From: Puccinia triticina | Taxonomy: Eukaryota > Basidiomycota > Pucciniomycetes > Pucciniales > Pucciniaceae | Length of the DNA stretch: 64,000 nucleotides | Direction of reading: 5' to 3' | Assembly (NCBI RefSeq): GCF_026914185.1 | Contig: NC_070559.1 | Coordinates: forward strand, 4,810,001 to 4,874,000 | Part shown: positions 21,828 through 31,408 of the stretch, piece after piece | Layout: every line of letters begins with the position of its first letter | Position numbering within the stretch: position 1 is the first letter of the stretch | Notes under the pieces: generated by a model | Database searches by the model: none | Told to the model about the DNA's origin: nothing | Seen by the model: the letters and a program-made list of their open reading frames with translations, nothing else | Program-made: the position numbers and the translations under genes

Positions 21828-23856
21828 ATGAGGTCGCTTTCGCAATCATTTTTAGGATCATTCCTGTTGGCTTCTCTTTTGCTAGCTACTATCACGGATG
21901 CCCGTCGCGTCAGAGGCGACGGCTCAGCCAAGGTCAACGGGTACTATCCCACTTACAATTCCGATGCCCAATCCCCTGCACAGATAGATTGGGGTAAGCA
22001 TCCAGTCCATTCATCAAGCAGTATTTTATAATATGTAATACGCCCCACTGATACCTTCTTGTCAACTCATTTATTTCGCAGCTGCATACACGGATGTCCT
22101 TTTTTTTCCGATTATCCCGGAGAAAGATGGCTCCTTGTCCTTTGACCCTGCCCTCAGTAAACAGCAAGCATCGGATCTGGTGAAGGGCTTCGTCGAAGAA
22201 GCTCAGAAACGTGCGTCCGTCTCTCAGTAAGACCTGATTTCCAACTTGCCTTGACTCGGATCTCCCCCTTCAGACAAGGTGAATCCTGTCTTCAGCGTCG
22301 GTGGTTGGACCGCCTCACAGTATGTGTTCCTATACTTTTCTCGTGGATCTTCTATCTTGCACGGCACTTGATCTCATAAGATTGTCTATCCAATTATTCA
22401 GGCAGTTTTCGAACTTGGCCGCGACTGCAGCCTCTCGCCACCATTTTGCGCAATCCCTCGTCAATTTTGCCAAGCAACATCGCTTCACTGGGCTTGACTT
22501 GGACTGGGAATGTGAGTTGGCAACATCCAAGCTGAATTTGCCGCCTAGTTCCTCCATTTGTTGATTATTTTGGCCCCGTTGTCTCGCAGATCCTAATGGG
22601 TAAGTCGATGCCTGCAAACACAGACGAAGTGCATTGCTTATGATGTACCGACGTGCTCTCTTAGTGACGGGATTGGATGCAACACTAAGCGCCCCACTGA
22701 TGTCGTCAATTTTGGCTTACTCGTGAAGGTAAAGAAGAGCCACTCCTCACATGCAACTCTCATTTCGTCATCTGAAAATGATGTACCCTTCTAATGGCTC
22801 AGGAGATACGCGCTTTATGGCCCGAAGGTGAGCTTTCCGCAGCTGTCAGCTTAAACGGTTTCAATGGCGCCACTGGGTTGGTTGCCACGGCGGAGGAGAC
22901 TGCTCTCCTAGCAAAAAACTTAGACTACATGTGAGCTGGGGCGAACAGTCTGATGTCGCTGGAATGATTTGACCTGACTTGAGATAGTATCTGTTGAACC
23001 AGCAACCTCATGGCGTACGATGTTTACGGCCTCTGGTCTAAAACCAGCGGCCCAATCGCTCCACTTGATGCCACATGTGCCGATGAAGACTCAGCTCAAT
23101 CCGTCAAAACCGGCTTTCAGATTGCACTCAAACAAGGCTTCAAGGCATCTCAGGTCCTCTTGGGTATCCCGGGGTATGCCAAGCGTTTCCAGCTGACTTC
23201 ATCGAAGCTGGTACCTAAGATTGTTGGTGGCAACAAAGCCTCGTTCTACTACCAGCAAAAAACCGCGACCATGCCTGTAAGCCACTAGCACAGATCATAT
23301 CAGATCTATCTTGATTCGTGTTGATATCCCGCCCATGTCTGCTTTTTTCATAAACAGCCCGGAGGCGCTTTCGACGACAAGGCAGGCAAAAACATCTGTG
23401 GCGTATTCGAAGGTGCGGGTGGGTCGTACCTTGTAAATGAACTTATCAGCAATGGATATTTGGCCCAGGACCAAAGTCGTGGTCTCGGGGGATACAGGCG
23501 ACACTTTGACAATTGCAGTGGCCAGGTCAGTCCGGAGCTCTCCACCTCCCGAGTCTAAACTATCGGTATATTCAGCATCTTCGTCATGTTTCTCGCCTTT
23601 TCTCAGCCCTTCCTCGTCAGCAAGAAATACCTGATCTCGTACGACGATAAAGCTAGCACCGTCCTTAAGGCTAAATTTGCCAAGAAAAACAAGATGGGCG
23701 GGATCTACTTGTCAGTTCAACCAGCCACTTATTTAATGTGCTACATTGCCCTTTGTCTCTCCGATGCCTAACTTTTCCTCTCTCATTTGAAGCTTCGATA
23801 CCATGGGCCCAGCAAAGGAGACTGTTAGAGAGGCTCGAAAGGTTTTCTCGAACTGA
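21828..23856 (+). CDS. Secreted GH18 chitinase, 11 exons, 420 residues
   Basis: Hydrolyses chitin, acting outside the cell or in the wall. Inferred exons: 21828-21993, 22082-22210, 22274-22319, 22402-22511, 22590-22599, 22665-22728, 22803-22930, 23003-23276, 23358-23525, 23607-23710, 23793-23856. They sum to 1,263 nt, all introns are GT-AG of 60-90 bp, and the frame stays open. Residues 1-25 are a signal peptide (GSFLLASLLLATITDA). NGYYPTYNS starts the barrel, FSVGGWTAS is the GH18 substrate strand, and GLDLDWEYPNG (about 144-154) is the catalytic DxxDxDxE motif with proton donor Glu150; the first Asp is Thr143. NLMAYDVYG is the YDxxG-like strand, and GIYFFDTMGP closes the barrel. No chitin-binding domain or GPI signal. 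Exon 5 is only 10 nt and carries part of the catalytic motif. It should have come through assembly intact, since every junction fits. Confidence 0.93.
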
Positions 23857-24230
23857 GCACCACTGTAAAACAACCAGAACAATTTTTAACTAAAACATCT
23901 TTGAACACAATGAGCTTTCATGTCATCACTTAGCGCTCTGAAACGCTAGTACTTTCGTTTGCCTTTGACTTTTTGATTGCACACATTACGTGGCCCTAAG
24001 TTGCGATAGATTATTTCCACATTGGGATTATCCCTTAGCGGAAAGTATGTTTTCTTATCGATTTGTTCCGATCACTTATTTAAATACCCGCGCGCTATAA
24101 GCAAATTTATCATCACCGCTAGAATGTTTGAATGACCCAGAAGATTCGAATGAACACTACGTGTCACAATTTTCCATTGATCAAGATGAAAAGACCAGTT
24201 TGAGTAGCATTCAAACCAAGCTTGAGATCA
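23857..24230. other. 3' flank of chitinase; no other gene
   Basis: AT-rich, no repeat or ORF of note. Presumably the chitinase 3' UTR and terminator region. Confidence 0.35.
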
Positions 24231-24300
24231 AACTTAACACATAAGTCCCTCCCGTGCTCGCGGGATGCGAGAACCCTCCCGCCAGGGAGAGACTTGCACA
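24231..24300. mobile_element. CTTAAC-AAGTCCCTC hairpin module
   Basis: caaacttaacacataagtcc ... ggagagacttgcac forms a dyad around gctcgcgggatgcgag. Same terminal motif as the 9-bp-TSD element at 54694. No TSD identified. Confidence 0.5.
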
Positions 24301-24908
24301 CAATGTCAAGGTTCTCGCGTGAGCAGTACCAGCCAAATGGCTGGAAAGACCATAAAACCCCCCAGATGACCCCCAACCCCTCTAAAATTTGAGAAGCCAA
24401 GGGCACCATTGGAATCCTCAGGACTTATGAACTATTGAAATCTTAAGAAAAAAGCTGCCAATGTGTTTGAAACCATTTGTAAAGCTGGCCAGCAGCCAAT
24501 CATCTGTCACAGTAGTTACAGATTTGTTGCCAGGTCAAAATGCTATCACACCCCTTTCACACCCCTCAGAGCCCTTAAAATGGCTTTCTTGAAACACATG
24601 TAGAAATCTCAATAATGTCACTTTTGACATAGGTTTTTTTAGAAATCATAGGCAAGAAGTAGAGATGACAAATGGCACCCGGGTACCTGTTGCGGGTACG
24701 GGTACCCCCTGCAATTTCACTGATTTTGAGACACTTGTACCCGCACCCGGCACCCGCAAGGGGGGGTACCCGGGTGCGGAGGGGGAGGTACCTGTTGAAA
24801 CTGCAACAGCCCAGGGTCCATTTCTCTCCCTGTCACACATCTGTCACTCCTTTTTCCTCCCTCCAGATGAATATGCTTGTTCACCTTCTGCCCACACCTT
24901 GTCCCTCA

Positions 24909-25273
24909 GAGCATCCGCATCCGTTGCTAAGTTAGTCTGGACTAACTATCTCGGATTACGGTTGGAGTAAGCTAATCGGAGTGGCCGACCGCATTGGTGT
25001 AGATTGGGAGGTCCAAGGCTGTTGGAGATTATGTGATTAGGTGCCTGTATGGTATGTGTTTGGCACCTAAACACATAGAGTTCATGTCATTGAGCATGAT
25101 GCATATTCATTTTAGAGGTTAGTCCAAGGACTAGTGGGGGCTAGATTTATACCCCACTAGCTCCAAACCAAGCTCCGGGTCAAGTTGATCCCCGGTTGAT
25201 CCAACCCGATGTGGTTGCGGGGTCAAACTAAGTGCCCTAATCCGGGCTCACTTAGCGCCCGGTGCGGATGGTC
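24909..25273. mobile_element. 365-bp MITE, copy 1 (intact)
   Basis: Left end GAGCATCCGCATCCGTTGCT and right end (reverse complement) GACCATCCGCACCGGGCGCT give an imperfect 30-bp TIR. The 3-bp duplication TCA lies at 24906-24908 and 25274-25276. A second copy of exactly 365 bp net length lies at 36681-42397, where a copia element has split it. 3-bp TNA duplications fit PIF/Harbinger or CACTA; the superfamily is not settled. Non-coding. Confidence 0.85.
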
Positions 25274-25278
25274 TCAGT

Positions 25279-25933
25279 TAAGGATGGCCAAGTGAACCCG
25301 GGTACCCGCGGCGGGTGCGGGTACTGCCGCTGTTTTTTAGCAAGTCTGGACACCCGCGATCCCATCCGGCACCCGCGGGCGGGTACCGCGGGTGTTTTTC
25401 GCGGGTACCGCGGGTACTTGCAGGAGAGAAATGTGCCTTCTTGATGACCGATGTGTGCCGTTCATCAAGAGGGAGGTGTGCCTTCTTGATGACCGGTGTG
25501 GGCCGGTCATCAAGAGGGAGGGTGCCTTCTTGATGACCGGTGTGTGCCAGTCATCGAGAGGGCTGAGTGAGACCCTCTCAATGACTGGTCTCTGCCGGTC
25601 ATCGAGAGGGTTGTGCACCTTCTCGATGACCGATGTGTGCCGGTAATCAAGAGGGAGGTGTGCCTTTTCGATGACCGGTGTGTGTCGGTCATCGAGGGGG
25701 TTGTGTAGCCCTCTCAATGACCAGCACCGACCGGTCATCGAGGGCCTCAAGAGGTGCTGCGGCACCTTGATCCAAAATACAGTGGCGGGTGTTGACCACG
25801 GGTACCCGGGTACCTGGGGTTTTTTTCGCCAAATTCCAACACCCGCACCCGCACCCGGCACCCGCGGGCGGGTACCCGCCGTGAGGCCGCGGGTGCCGGG
25901 TACCACCAAACGGGTATCACTTGGCGATCCTTA
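25279..25933. mobile_element. hAT-like element C (655 bp)
   Basis: Left end TAAGGATGGCCAAGTGAACC, right end (reverse complement) TAAGGATCGCCAAGTGATAC. Perfect 8-bp duplication gtctcagt at 25271-25278 and 25934-25941. The left TSD includes the last 3 bp of the MITE at 24909-25273 plus that MITE's TSD, so C arrived after the MITE. Subterminal GGTACC repeats at both ends, hairpin array in the middle. Confidence 0.85.
25436..25750. repeat. Hairpin array, TTGATGACCGG type, inside element C
   Basis: Dyads such as cttcttgatgaccggtgtgt / gccggtcatcaagagggag recur at about 44-45 bp (25436, 25481, 25525). Arm consensus CTCGATGACCGG / CCGGTCATCGAG, the same core as in the arrays at 28970, 31640, 53740 and 55085. 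Confidence 0.85.
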
Positions 25934-26224
25934 GTCTCAGTTGTAATAGCTACAAGGTCTGCTCATCTGGATAATCAAAACACCATCAGCTTTCTGCGCG
26001 CACCAGTGAGTCTCTTGTAGTCTTATATAGCTAGCAGCTTGACCTCTTTCTGGGGTTTCTTCTCCTTTTCTGGGTGCCTCTGAGCTTTTCTCCTTGAGGC
26101 CTCAAATCTTCACCATCTCACTCAAGATTTCTTCCTCGAGTCCTCAACTGTTCTCTGGTTGTCATTTCAACAGTACCCGGGTGTGGAAGGTAGGTACCCG
26201 GGGTACCCCCCACTGTAATGCGCG

Positions 26225-26345
26225 TTGATAAGTGCACCCCCGGGGGCATGCCCACGCCCACACCCTTTGAAAAGGGTGTGCGTGGGCATGCATGCCCCTA
26301 CATGGGCCTGCACGGGCATGCACGGGCGTGCAGATAGCTCTTGAT
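26225..26345. repeat. GGGCATGC-rich inverted repeat
   Basis: gcatgcccacgcccacaccc and gggtgtgcgtgggcatgc form a near-perfect hairpin around tttgaaaa at about 26247-26292, followed by further gggcatgc copies. Lies in the interior of element B. Confidence 0.7.
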
Positions 26346-26362
26346 GAGGAGGCATACACCAA

Positions 26363-26455
26363 GCTTAACTAAGCCTCTTGATTGGAGGGTCGGGGGGGCC
26401 CGACCCCGCGTCCCGAAGGGACGCTCTCTGAAGGAGGGGCTTACTTGTAAAGTTG
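26363..26455. mobile_element. CTTAAC-AAGCCTC hairpin module
   Basis: agcttaactaagcctcttga ... ggaggggcttacttgtaaag, with an inner dyad ggtcgggggggcccgacc. Related to the modules at 110, 18436, 24231, 27088 and 30354. Confidence 0.5.
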
Positions 26456-27085
26456 GACCCGCGGCCTGAGGACAGTCAAATTTTGGCAGGGAAATGATGA
26501 AAAATAAACTCAGCATAAAGTTAAAAATAAATAAATGAACTCTCTTCAATGCCTTTTGGAAAAGTTTTAGCTGCCCATCTTGGGCATATGCTGGATTTTT
26601 TTGGGGGAAATTCGGCCATAAATGGCCTGCTCAGCAGCTATTTTTGCAAGGGCACTTACGCATTTGGGAAATTAGATTTTGATGACCCGCCGGATTCCAC
26701 TCTTGTTGGATCAGGGAGAGTCCCACAGCTCTTGAAGTATTAAATTGTATTTTTAATGAAATATGTACATATTTGCAATTGGTGGCGCTTATGGCTTATG
26801 ATATATGCATTTTGCTATTTATGCCATAAGGAGCGGATTGATCCAAGAGTTTATCTGGGCCTGCATTGGGCGGATCACTCCAATGCCCAATAATTATCCA
26901 TCCCCACAGTTTCCTAATGCTATGTAAATGTGGAGCTTTGAGGGACGTACATATACCAAAAAATCACAAGCTTTTCAATGGTCTGGGAGGCGTGACCAGA
27001 ATCAGAGCGCTTGTGGGTGATTTGGGGGTTGTAATGCCCTCCCCAGCCAAAATGGCTGGTTGCGCTCATGCAAGATTTGGGACAT
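26456..27085. other. Interior of element B; no gene recognised
   Basis: Short ORFs only. No domain, no hairpin units. Confidence 0.3.
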
Positions 27086-27087
27086 TA

Positions 27088-27158
27088 TATTCAAGTCCCT
27101 CCTTTGGAGGCGCTTCACGCCTCCTTGGAAGGAGGGGACTTATGTTAAGTTAGGGCAT
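27088..27158. mobile_element. AAGTCCCTCC hairpin module
   Basis: caagtccctcctttggaggc ... ggaaggaggggacttatgtt then aagtta: a 70-bp imperfect palindrome with the CTTAAC/AAGTCCCTC ends of the same small family. Confidence 0.55.
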
Positions 27159-27165
27159 AAACATC

Positions 27166-27625
27166 CCTGCTCGCCAAGAGCCCCTCGGCGGGCAGGTACA
27201 GATCCCACCTCGCCAAGAGCCTCTCGGCGAGCAGGTATACATGCACCTGCCCGCCAAGGGGCTCTTGGTGAGCAGGCTTGGCGGGTAGGTGTATGTATAC
27301 CTGCTCGCCAAGAGCCTTGCCTGCTTGCTGAGAAGGATAACTCTTGGCGAGCAGGTATATAAACACCTGCCCGCCGAGCCTGCTTGCCAAGAGTCCCTTG
27401 GCGGGCAGGTGCAAGTAAGTTGTATGTATACCTGCTTGGCAAGGTGGGATCTGCATGCCTGCTCGCCAAGAGTTATCCTTCTCGGCAAGCAGGCAAGGCT
27501 CTCGGCAAGCAGGGATACATACACCTACCCGCCGAGCCTGCTCACCAAGAGCCCCTTGGCGGGCAGGTGCATGTACCTGCTCTCCAAGAGGCTCTTGTCA
27601 AGGTGGGATCTGTACCTCACCTAGG
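27166..27625. repeat. Hairpin array, CTCGCCAAGAG type, inside element B
   Basis: Repeats of ctcgccaagagcccctcggcg and related dyads alternate with gcaggtatacatgcacctgc dyads, so two different palindromes alternate. Arms resemble those of the array inside element A (15690-16110). Confidence 0.85.
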
Positions 27626-27775
27626 GGCTCTCCAGCCAAACAAGACGGGTACCCACCATTTTTTTCCCTGAACACCCGCACCTGCTACCTGTCTGCGGGT
27701 ACCTGTCAGGGCAGGCAGGTACCCCCCCCCCCCCCCACTGGTGCCGGGTACCCTTTTGCCATCTCTAGCAAGAAG

Positions 27776-28520
27776 GTGGGCTCCACTTCCCTCATTTTGA
27801 TTCTTTGTTGAGATGCTCAGTTGTAGGTGCTACAGGATGTTGAAATCAAAATACAAAAAAATAATGCAAAAAACCTGTCCTTCTCAGGCCTGGACCCCAA
27901 CGTTGTTGGAATTCTAGTGATTCTATTGAAATAATACACCCAGGTGAGTAGTACAAAGTGTACATACCCACAGGGATAAACATAAATGCTGAAATGAGTT
28001 TTTCATGCATGCAGATTTGGCAGGTTCCACATTGGAACAGCCAATTGGAAAACAAGCAAAGTGCTCTAGATCATGTGATGTCACACGCATAGATGTTAAA
28101 GAGCAGTAATCATTGTACTCAAGGTTAGTAAATGACTTCTGTGTCTTGTTGAGAAAGAGGTTTTTAGTAACACTAACATCAACAATCTCAATCATTGCTA
28201 CTTGCATCAGTGTTGAATCTCAAATAAAACAAATCTCAAGAAGCCTCATTGATTGTATAAGTTCACCATCCGGTGAGCAGTATACTATGATGAGCAACAA
28301 GTTAAATAACTAAAAACTGATGAAAAGTTCTTATCATTATCATTAGTCAATCGACAAGTTTCATCTTAGGTTGTTCAATAAGTTAAAATACCAATTATTA
28401 CCATTAAGAAAAGTAAAGAAAAAGAATTTCATTTATATATTATCATCAACAGGGAATTACAAACAAGAACTAATAAAACTCAAACAATTTCTTTTAGTCA
28501 AACAGTAGTCCATTACCTCA
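27776..28520. other. AT-rich DNA without recognised gene
   Basis: No ORF with a domain and no repeat shared with the rest of the window. Confidence 0.35.
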
Positions 28521-28534
28521 AGAGTTTTTAATCA

Positions 28535-30180
28535 CGGATGTACTTCGCGCACTGCGAAAAACTCGTTGCGCACTGCAGGGGGCGTCCACTCGACGTCCCG
28601 GCCACAGTGCGCGGAAGCTCAAAACGCTTCGCGCACTGCAGAAAATAAACCATGAAATTCTCATTTTTTTTTCTGCCAGCCGGCAGAGGGGATCTTTCTT
28701 GCCCCTCCTCCATTTTCTTGGGGTATTTGGACCCCCCAGCATGACATAAAAAAAGGATGATAAAAAAATACAAAAAATAAGCGGAGCGCCTCCCCGGGTC
28801 GCACCCCCCGGGGATTTTTAACCTGCTAAAAAGCCATGTATCGGGTACCCAGCCCCTCGAAAACAGAGTTCGAGGGGCAGAAGTACATACCCCATGACTT
28901 CGCCGTGCGGATGGCCGGCACAGGCTGGTCCCGGAGCGGAGTACATGCACACTCCCCCAATGACCGGCCAGCACGCACGTGGAGTGCAAATCACCGGTCA
29001 TCAAGGGGATTACGTACTCCTCTCGATGACCAGAACGGTCCCGCTTATCGAGAGGAGTAAACACATCTCTTGATGACCGGAACGGTCCCGGTTATCGAGA
29101 GGATTAAATACACCACTCAATGACCGGAACGAACCCGGGCATTGAGAAAATAATCATCTTGATGACTGAGTCTGCTGCGGTCACCGAGTAGAGAAACACT
29201 CCCTCAATGACCGGAGCGAACTGTTCAAGGAGAGGATTGATGAACGGTTCGCTCCGGTCATCGAGAGGAGCACTTAATCCCCTCAATGAATGGAACGGAC
29301 CCGGCCATCAAGAGGAGGAACACTCTCGATGACCGGGTCTGTTTCAGTCGTTGAGAAGAGCAGTGTTTACTCCTCTCGATGACCGTGACCGGGTCTGTTC
29401 CAGTCGTCGAGAGGAGCAGTGTTTACTCCTCTCAATGACCGTGACCGGCTCTGTTCCAGTCGTCGAGAGGAGTAAACACTCCCCTTGACGACTGGAACAG
29501 ACCCGGTCATCGAGAGTGTTCCTCCTCTCGATGTCCGGGTCCGTTCCGTTCATTGAGGGGATCAATTGCTCTCGATGACCGGGACTGTTCCGGTCATCGA
29601 GCGGAATGCTTAGTCTCTCGATGACCGGGACTGTTCCGGTCATCGAGAGGTGTGTTTACTCCTCTCAATAAGCGGGACCGTTCCGGTCATCAAGAGGAGT
29701 ACGTAATCCCCTCAATGACCGGTGATTTGCACTCCACGTGCGTGCTGGCCGGTCATTGGGGGAGTGTGCATGTACTCCGCTCCGGGACCAGCCTGTGCCG
29801 GCCATCCGCACGGCGAAGTCATGGGGTATGTACTTCTGCCCCTCAAACTCTGTTTTCGAGGGGCTGGGTACCCAATCCATGGCTTTTTAGCAGGTTAAGA
29901 ATCCCCGGGGGGTGCACCCCGGGGAGGCGCTCCGCTTATTTTTTGTATTTTTTTATCATCCTTTTTTTATGTCATGCTGGGGGGTCCGAATACCCCAAGA
30001 AAATGGAGGAGGGGAAAGAAAAATCCCCTCTGCCGGCTGGCAGAAAAAAAAATGAGAATTTCAAGCTTTTCATTTGCAGTGCGCGAAGCATTTTGAGCTT
30101 CCGCGCACTGTGGCCGGGACGTCGAGTGGACGCCCCCTGCAGTGCGCGACGAGTTTTTCGCAGTGCGCAAAGTACATCCG
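28535..30180. mobile_element. Foldback element with about 530-bp TIRs and central hairpin array
   Basis: The left arm starting CGGATGTACTTCGCGCACTG is mirrored by the right arm ending cagtgcgcaaagtacatccg. The arms match for more than 500 bp, so the same roughly 178-codon ORF appears from both ends pointing outward. Perfect 8-bp duplication tttaatca at 28527-28534 and 30181-30188. The centre (28970-29720) is a GATGACCGG hairpin array. The arm ORF (CVLAGHWGSVHVLRSGTSLCR...) lacks a known domain and is probably not a gene. The family is not assigned; 8-bp TSDs fit hAT, P or Merlin. Confidence 0.88.
28970..29720. repeat. Hairpin array, CTCGATGACCGG type, in the foldback element
   Basis: Units such as cctctcgatgaccgtgaccg and ccagtcgtcgagaggagtaa, with spacings of about 45 and 56 bp. 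The arm core GATGACCGGAACGG is shared between left and right halves, so the array is itself roughly mirror-symmetric about 29400. Confidence 0.85.
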
Positions 30181-30353
30181 TTTAATCATTGCAATCAGTC
30201 TATTTCTCTACAAGTCTATAGAATAAAGATAGCTAGTTAAATTGTAACTGCCTTTAGGTATTAATTTTTCCTTCATTCAAAATACTTGTAGTAAACTAGT
30301 GTCAAACTTACAAGAAATATTACTTTATTTATCTGAATTCTTTCAGACTTTAC

Positions 30354-30412
30354 TCATAAGCCTCTCTGAAGGAGAGGCTTTGCACCTCTTTGGAGAGGCT
30401 TAGTTAAGCTTG
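30354..30412. mobile_element. 59-bp AAGCCTCTC / GAGAGGCTT palindrome
   Basis: cataagcctctctgaaggag followed by aggctttgcacctctttgga and gaggcttagttaagctt. Smallest member of the CTTAAC-AAGYCYCTC family in this window. Confidence 0.5.
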
Positions 30413-30612
30413 GCTTGATATATACAATTTACTTTTGGGTAGATGATTACATAACTACCCAACACCTGTGTCAATCCAATTCTTCCGCTTTACACCAAAG
30501 ATAAATTTGCCATTATCTTTGGTTTGGAACCGATGGGAGGGCGGAGCTGGATGGAGCTGATTGGAGCTGGCCTGGGTAATAAATTCCCCCAAACAGCCCC
30601 AGGCAGAAAATG

Positions 30613-30690
30613 TTTCATAGCCTAGTGGTTTGCAGCTCTGCTGCAAACCAGGTAATAGGCAGGTTGCTGGTTCAATCCCCCCTGTCCCCA
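30613..30690 (+). ncRNA. tRNA-like Pol III promoter block (SINE-like)
   Basis: A-box tagcctagtgg at 30618-30628 and B-box ggttcaatccc at 30669-30679, 51 bp apart as in a tRNA gene. The flanks do not pair into an acceptor stem that I can see, so this is a tRNA-derived promoter rather than a tRNA gene. Transcription is inference. Confidence 0.5.
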
Positions 30691-30718
30691 TCCCCCATTT
30701 GGGGGATAGGGGGCAGGT

Positions 30719-30823
30719 TTAGGGGTTAGGGGTTAGGGATTAGGGATTAGGGATTAGGGATTAGGGATTAGGGGTTAGGGGTTAGGGGTTAGGGGTTAGG
30801 GGTTAGGGGTTAGGGGTTAGGGG
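30719..30823. repeat. Interstitial telomere-like repeat, (TTAGGGR)15
   Basis: Fifteen 7-bp units, TTAGGGG or TTAGGGA, with a block of five consecutive TTAGGGA units. Many basidiomycetes have TTAGGG telomeres; this heptamer is a variant. It is flanked on both sides by the inverted arms of a TIR element, so it is internal, not a chromosome end. Confidence 0.85.
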
Positions 30824-31131
30824 GGATATGAAAAAAAACTTGGGCAATACTGGTCAGAAGCGTGTGGTAACCTTGTTTTCCGCAGTTCTGACACAGCTCC
30901 TCCCAGCTCCATCCAGCTCCGCCCTCCCATTGGTTCCAAACCAAAGATAATGGCAAATTTATCTTTGGTTTAAAGCCGATGGATTGAATACCCATGTCTC
31001 CTACCCAACGACTGATTAACTTTTATCAAAGTTCAAATTTCATTAATTGGATGCCCATGATTGACAGTCTCTGACCTGAATGCTTCTAGCTTATCTAAGT
31101 CCCTCTTTACTCATGCCGCATTTGGATACAC

Positions 31132-31263
31132 CACTACAAGTACATCATAAACAGGGAAAATTTATGATGCACAACCAAACAAATTCCCCCTGTTGCCACC
31201 AAATTTTTGAAAACCCTGGGGGTTGTGTGTCATAAATTTGCCCATTTATGATGTATAACAGTG
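31132..31263. mobile_element. 132-bp hairpin MITE
   Basis: Arms cactacaagtacatcataaa (left) and cactgttatacatcataaa (reverse complement of right), with matching continuation into tttatgatgcacaacc. Begins CACT like the CACTA MITEs, but the flanks (cac / cgt) give no TSD. Confidence 0.55.
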
Positions 31264-31408
31264 CGTCCATACTGGGCCTTATTCTTGTTAAGCATTACTC
31301 TTGAATTATTTCTAGAAAAGAACTTTGATCATGGTTTTCCTGCACACAGATATTTGGAAACTTGGGGAGTCAAAGCAGCTACAGAAAGCTTCAGAAAAAT
31401 AGACAATA

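Larger units (their letters stand above)
24793..26172. mobile_element. Solo LTR (349 bp net) interrupted by two elements
   Basis: Starts TGTTGAAACTGC and ends GTCATTTCAACA, so it has 8-bp inverted ends TGTTGAAA/TTTCAACA and the TG...CA rule. A perfect 5-bp target duplication GTACC lies at 24788-24792 and 26173-26177, within a GGTACC motif of element B. Removing the MITE (with its 3-bp TSD) and element C (with its 8-bp TSD) leaves 349 bp. No internal retroelement sequence, so LTR-LTR recombination probably removed it. Confidence 0.8.
24660..27767. mobile_element. hAT-like element B (3.1 kb with nested insertions)
   Basis: Left end TAGAGATGACAAATGGCACC; right end (reverse complement) TAGAGATGGCAAAAGGGTAC. 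Perfect 8-bp duplication gcaagaag at 24652-24659 and 27768-27775. Subterminal GGGTACC repeats occur at both ends, and a hairpin array lies at 27166-27625. Contains a solo LTR (24793-26172), itself split by a MITE and by hAT-like element C. No transposase recognised. Confidence 0.85.
30471..30987. mobile_element. TIR element carrying a tRNA-like block and telomere-like repeats
   Basis: About 100-bp inverted arms: left tcaatccaattcttccgctt through aaccgatgggagggcgga to about 30570, mirrored at about 30890-30987. The target duplication is uncertain (acacctgtg against atacccatg, 6 of 9). The interior contains an A-box/B-box pair and a TTAGGGR tract. Confidence 0.7.

Noticed and set aside
28528..30185. 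Two similar ORFs of 177-178 codons pointing outward
   Set aside because: They are the two arms of one inverted repeat, lack any domain and lack an independent start context; treated as transposon arms, not paralogous genes.
30613..30690. A true tRNA gene
   Set aside because: A and B boxes are present, but no acceptor stem or convincing anticodon arm could be paired.
30719..30823. Chromosome end
   Set aside because: Unique sequence and inverted arms continue on both sides, so the tract is interstitial.
31132..31263. CACTA MITE with target duplication
   Set aside because: The ends are inverted, but the three bases next to them (cac, cgt) do not match.
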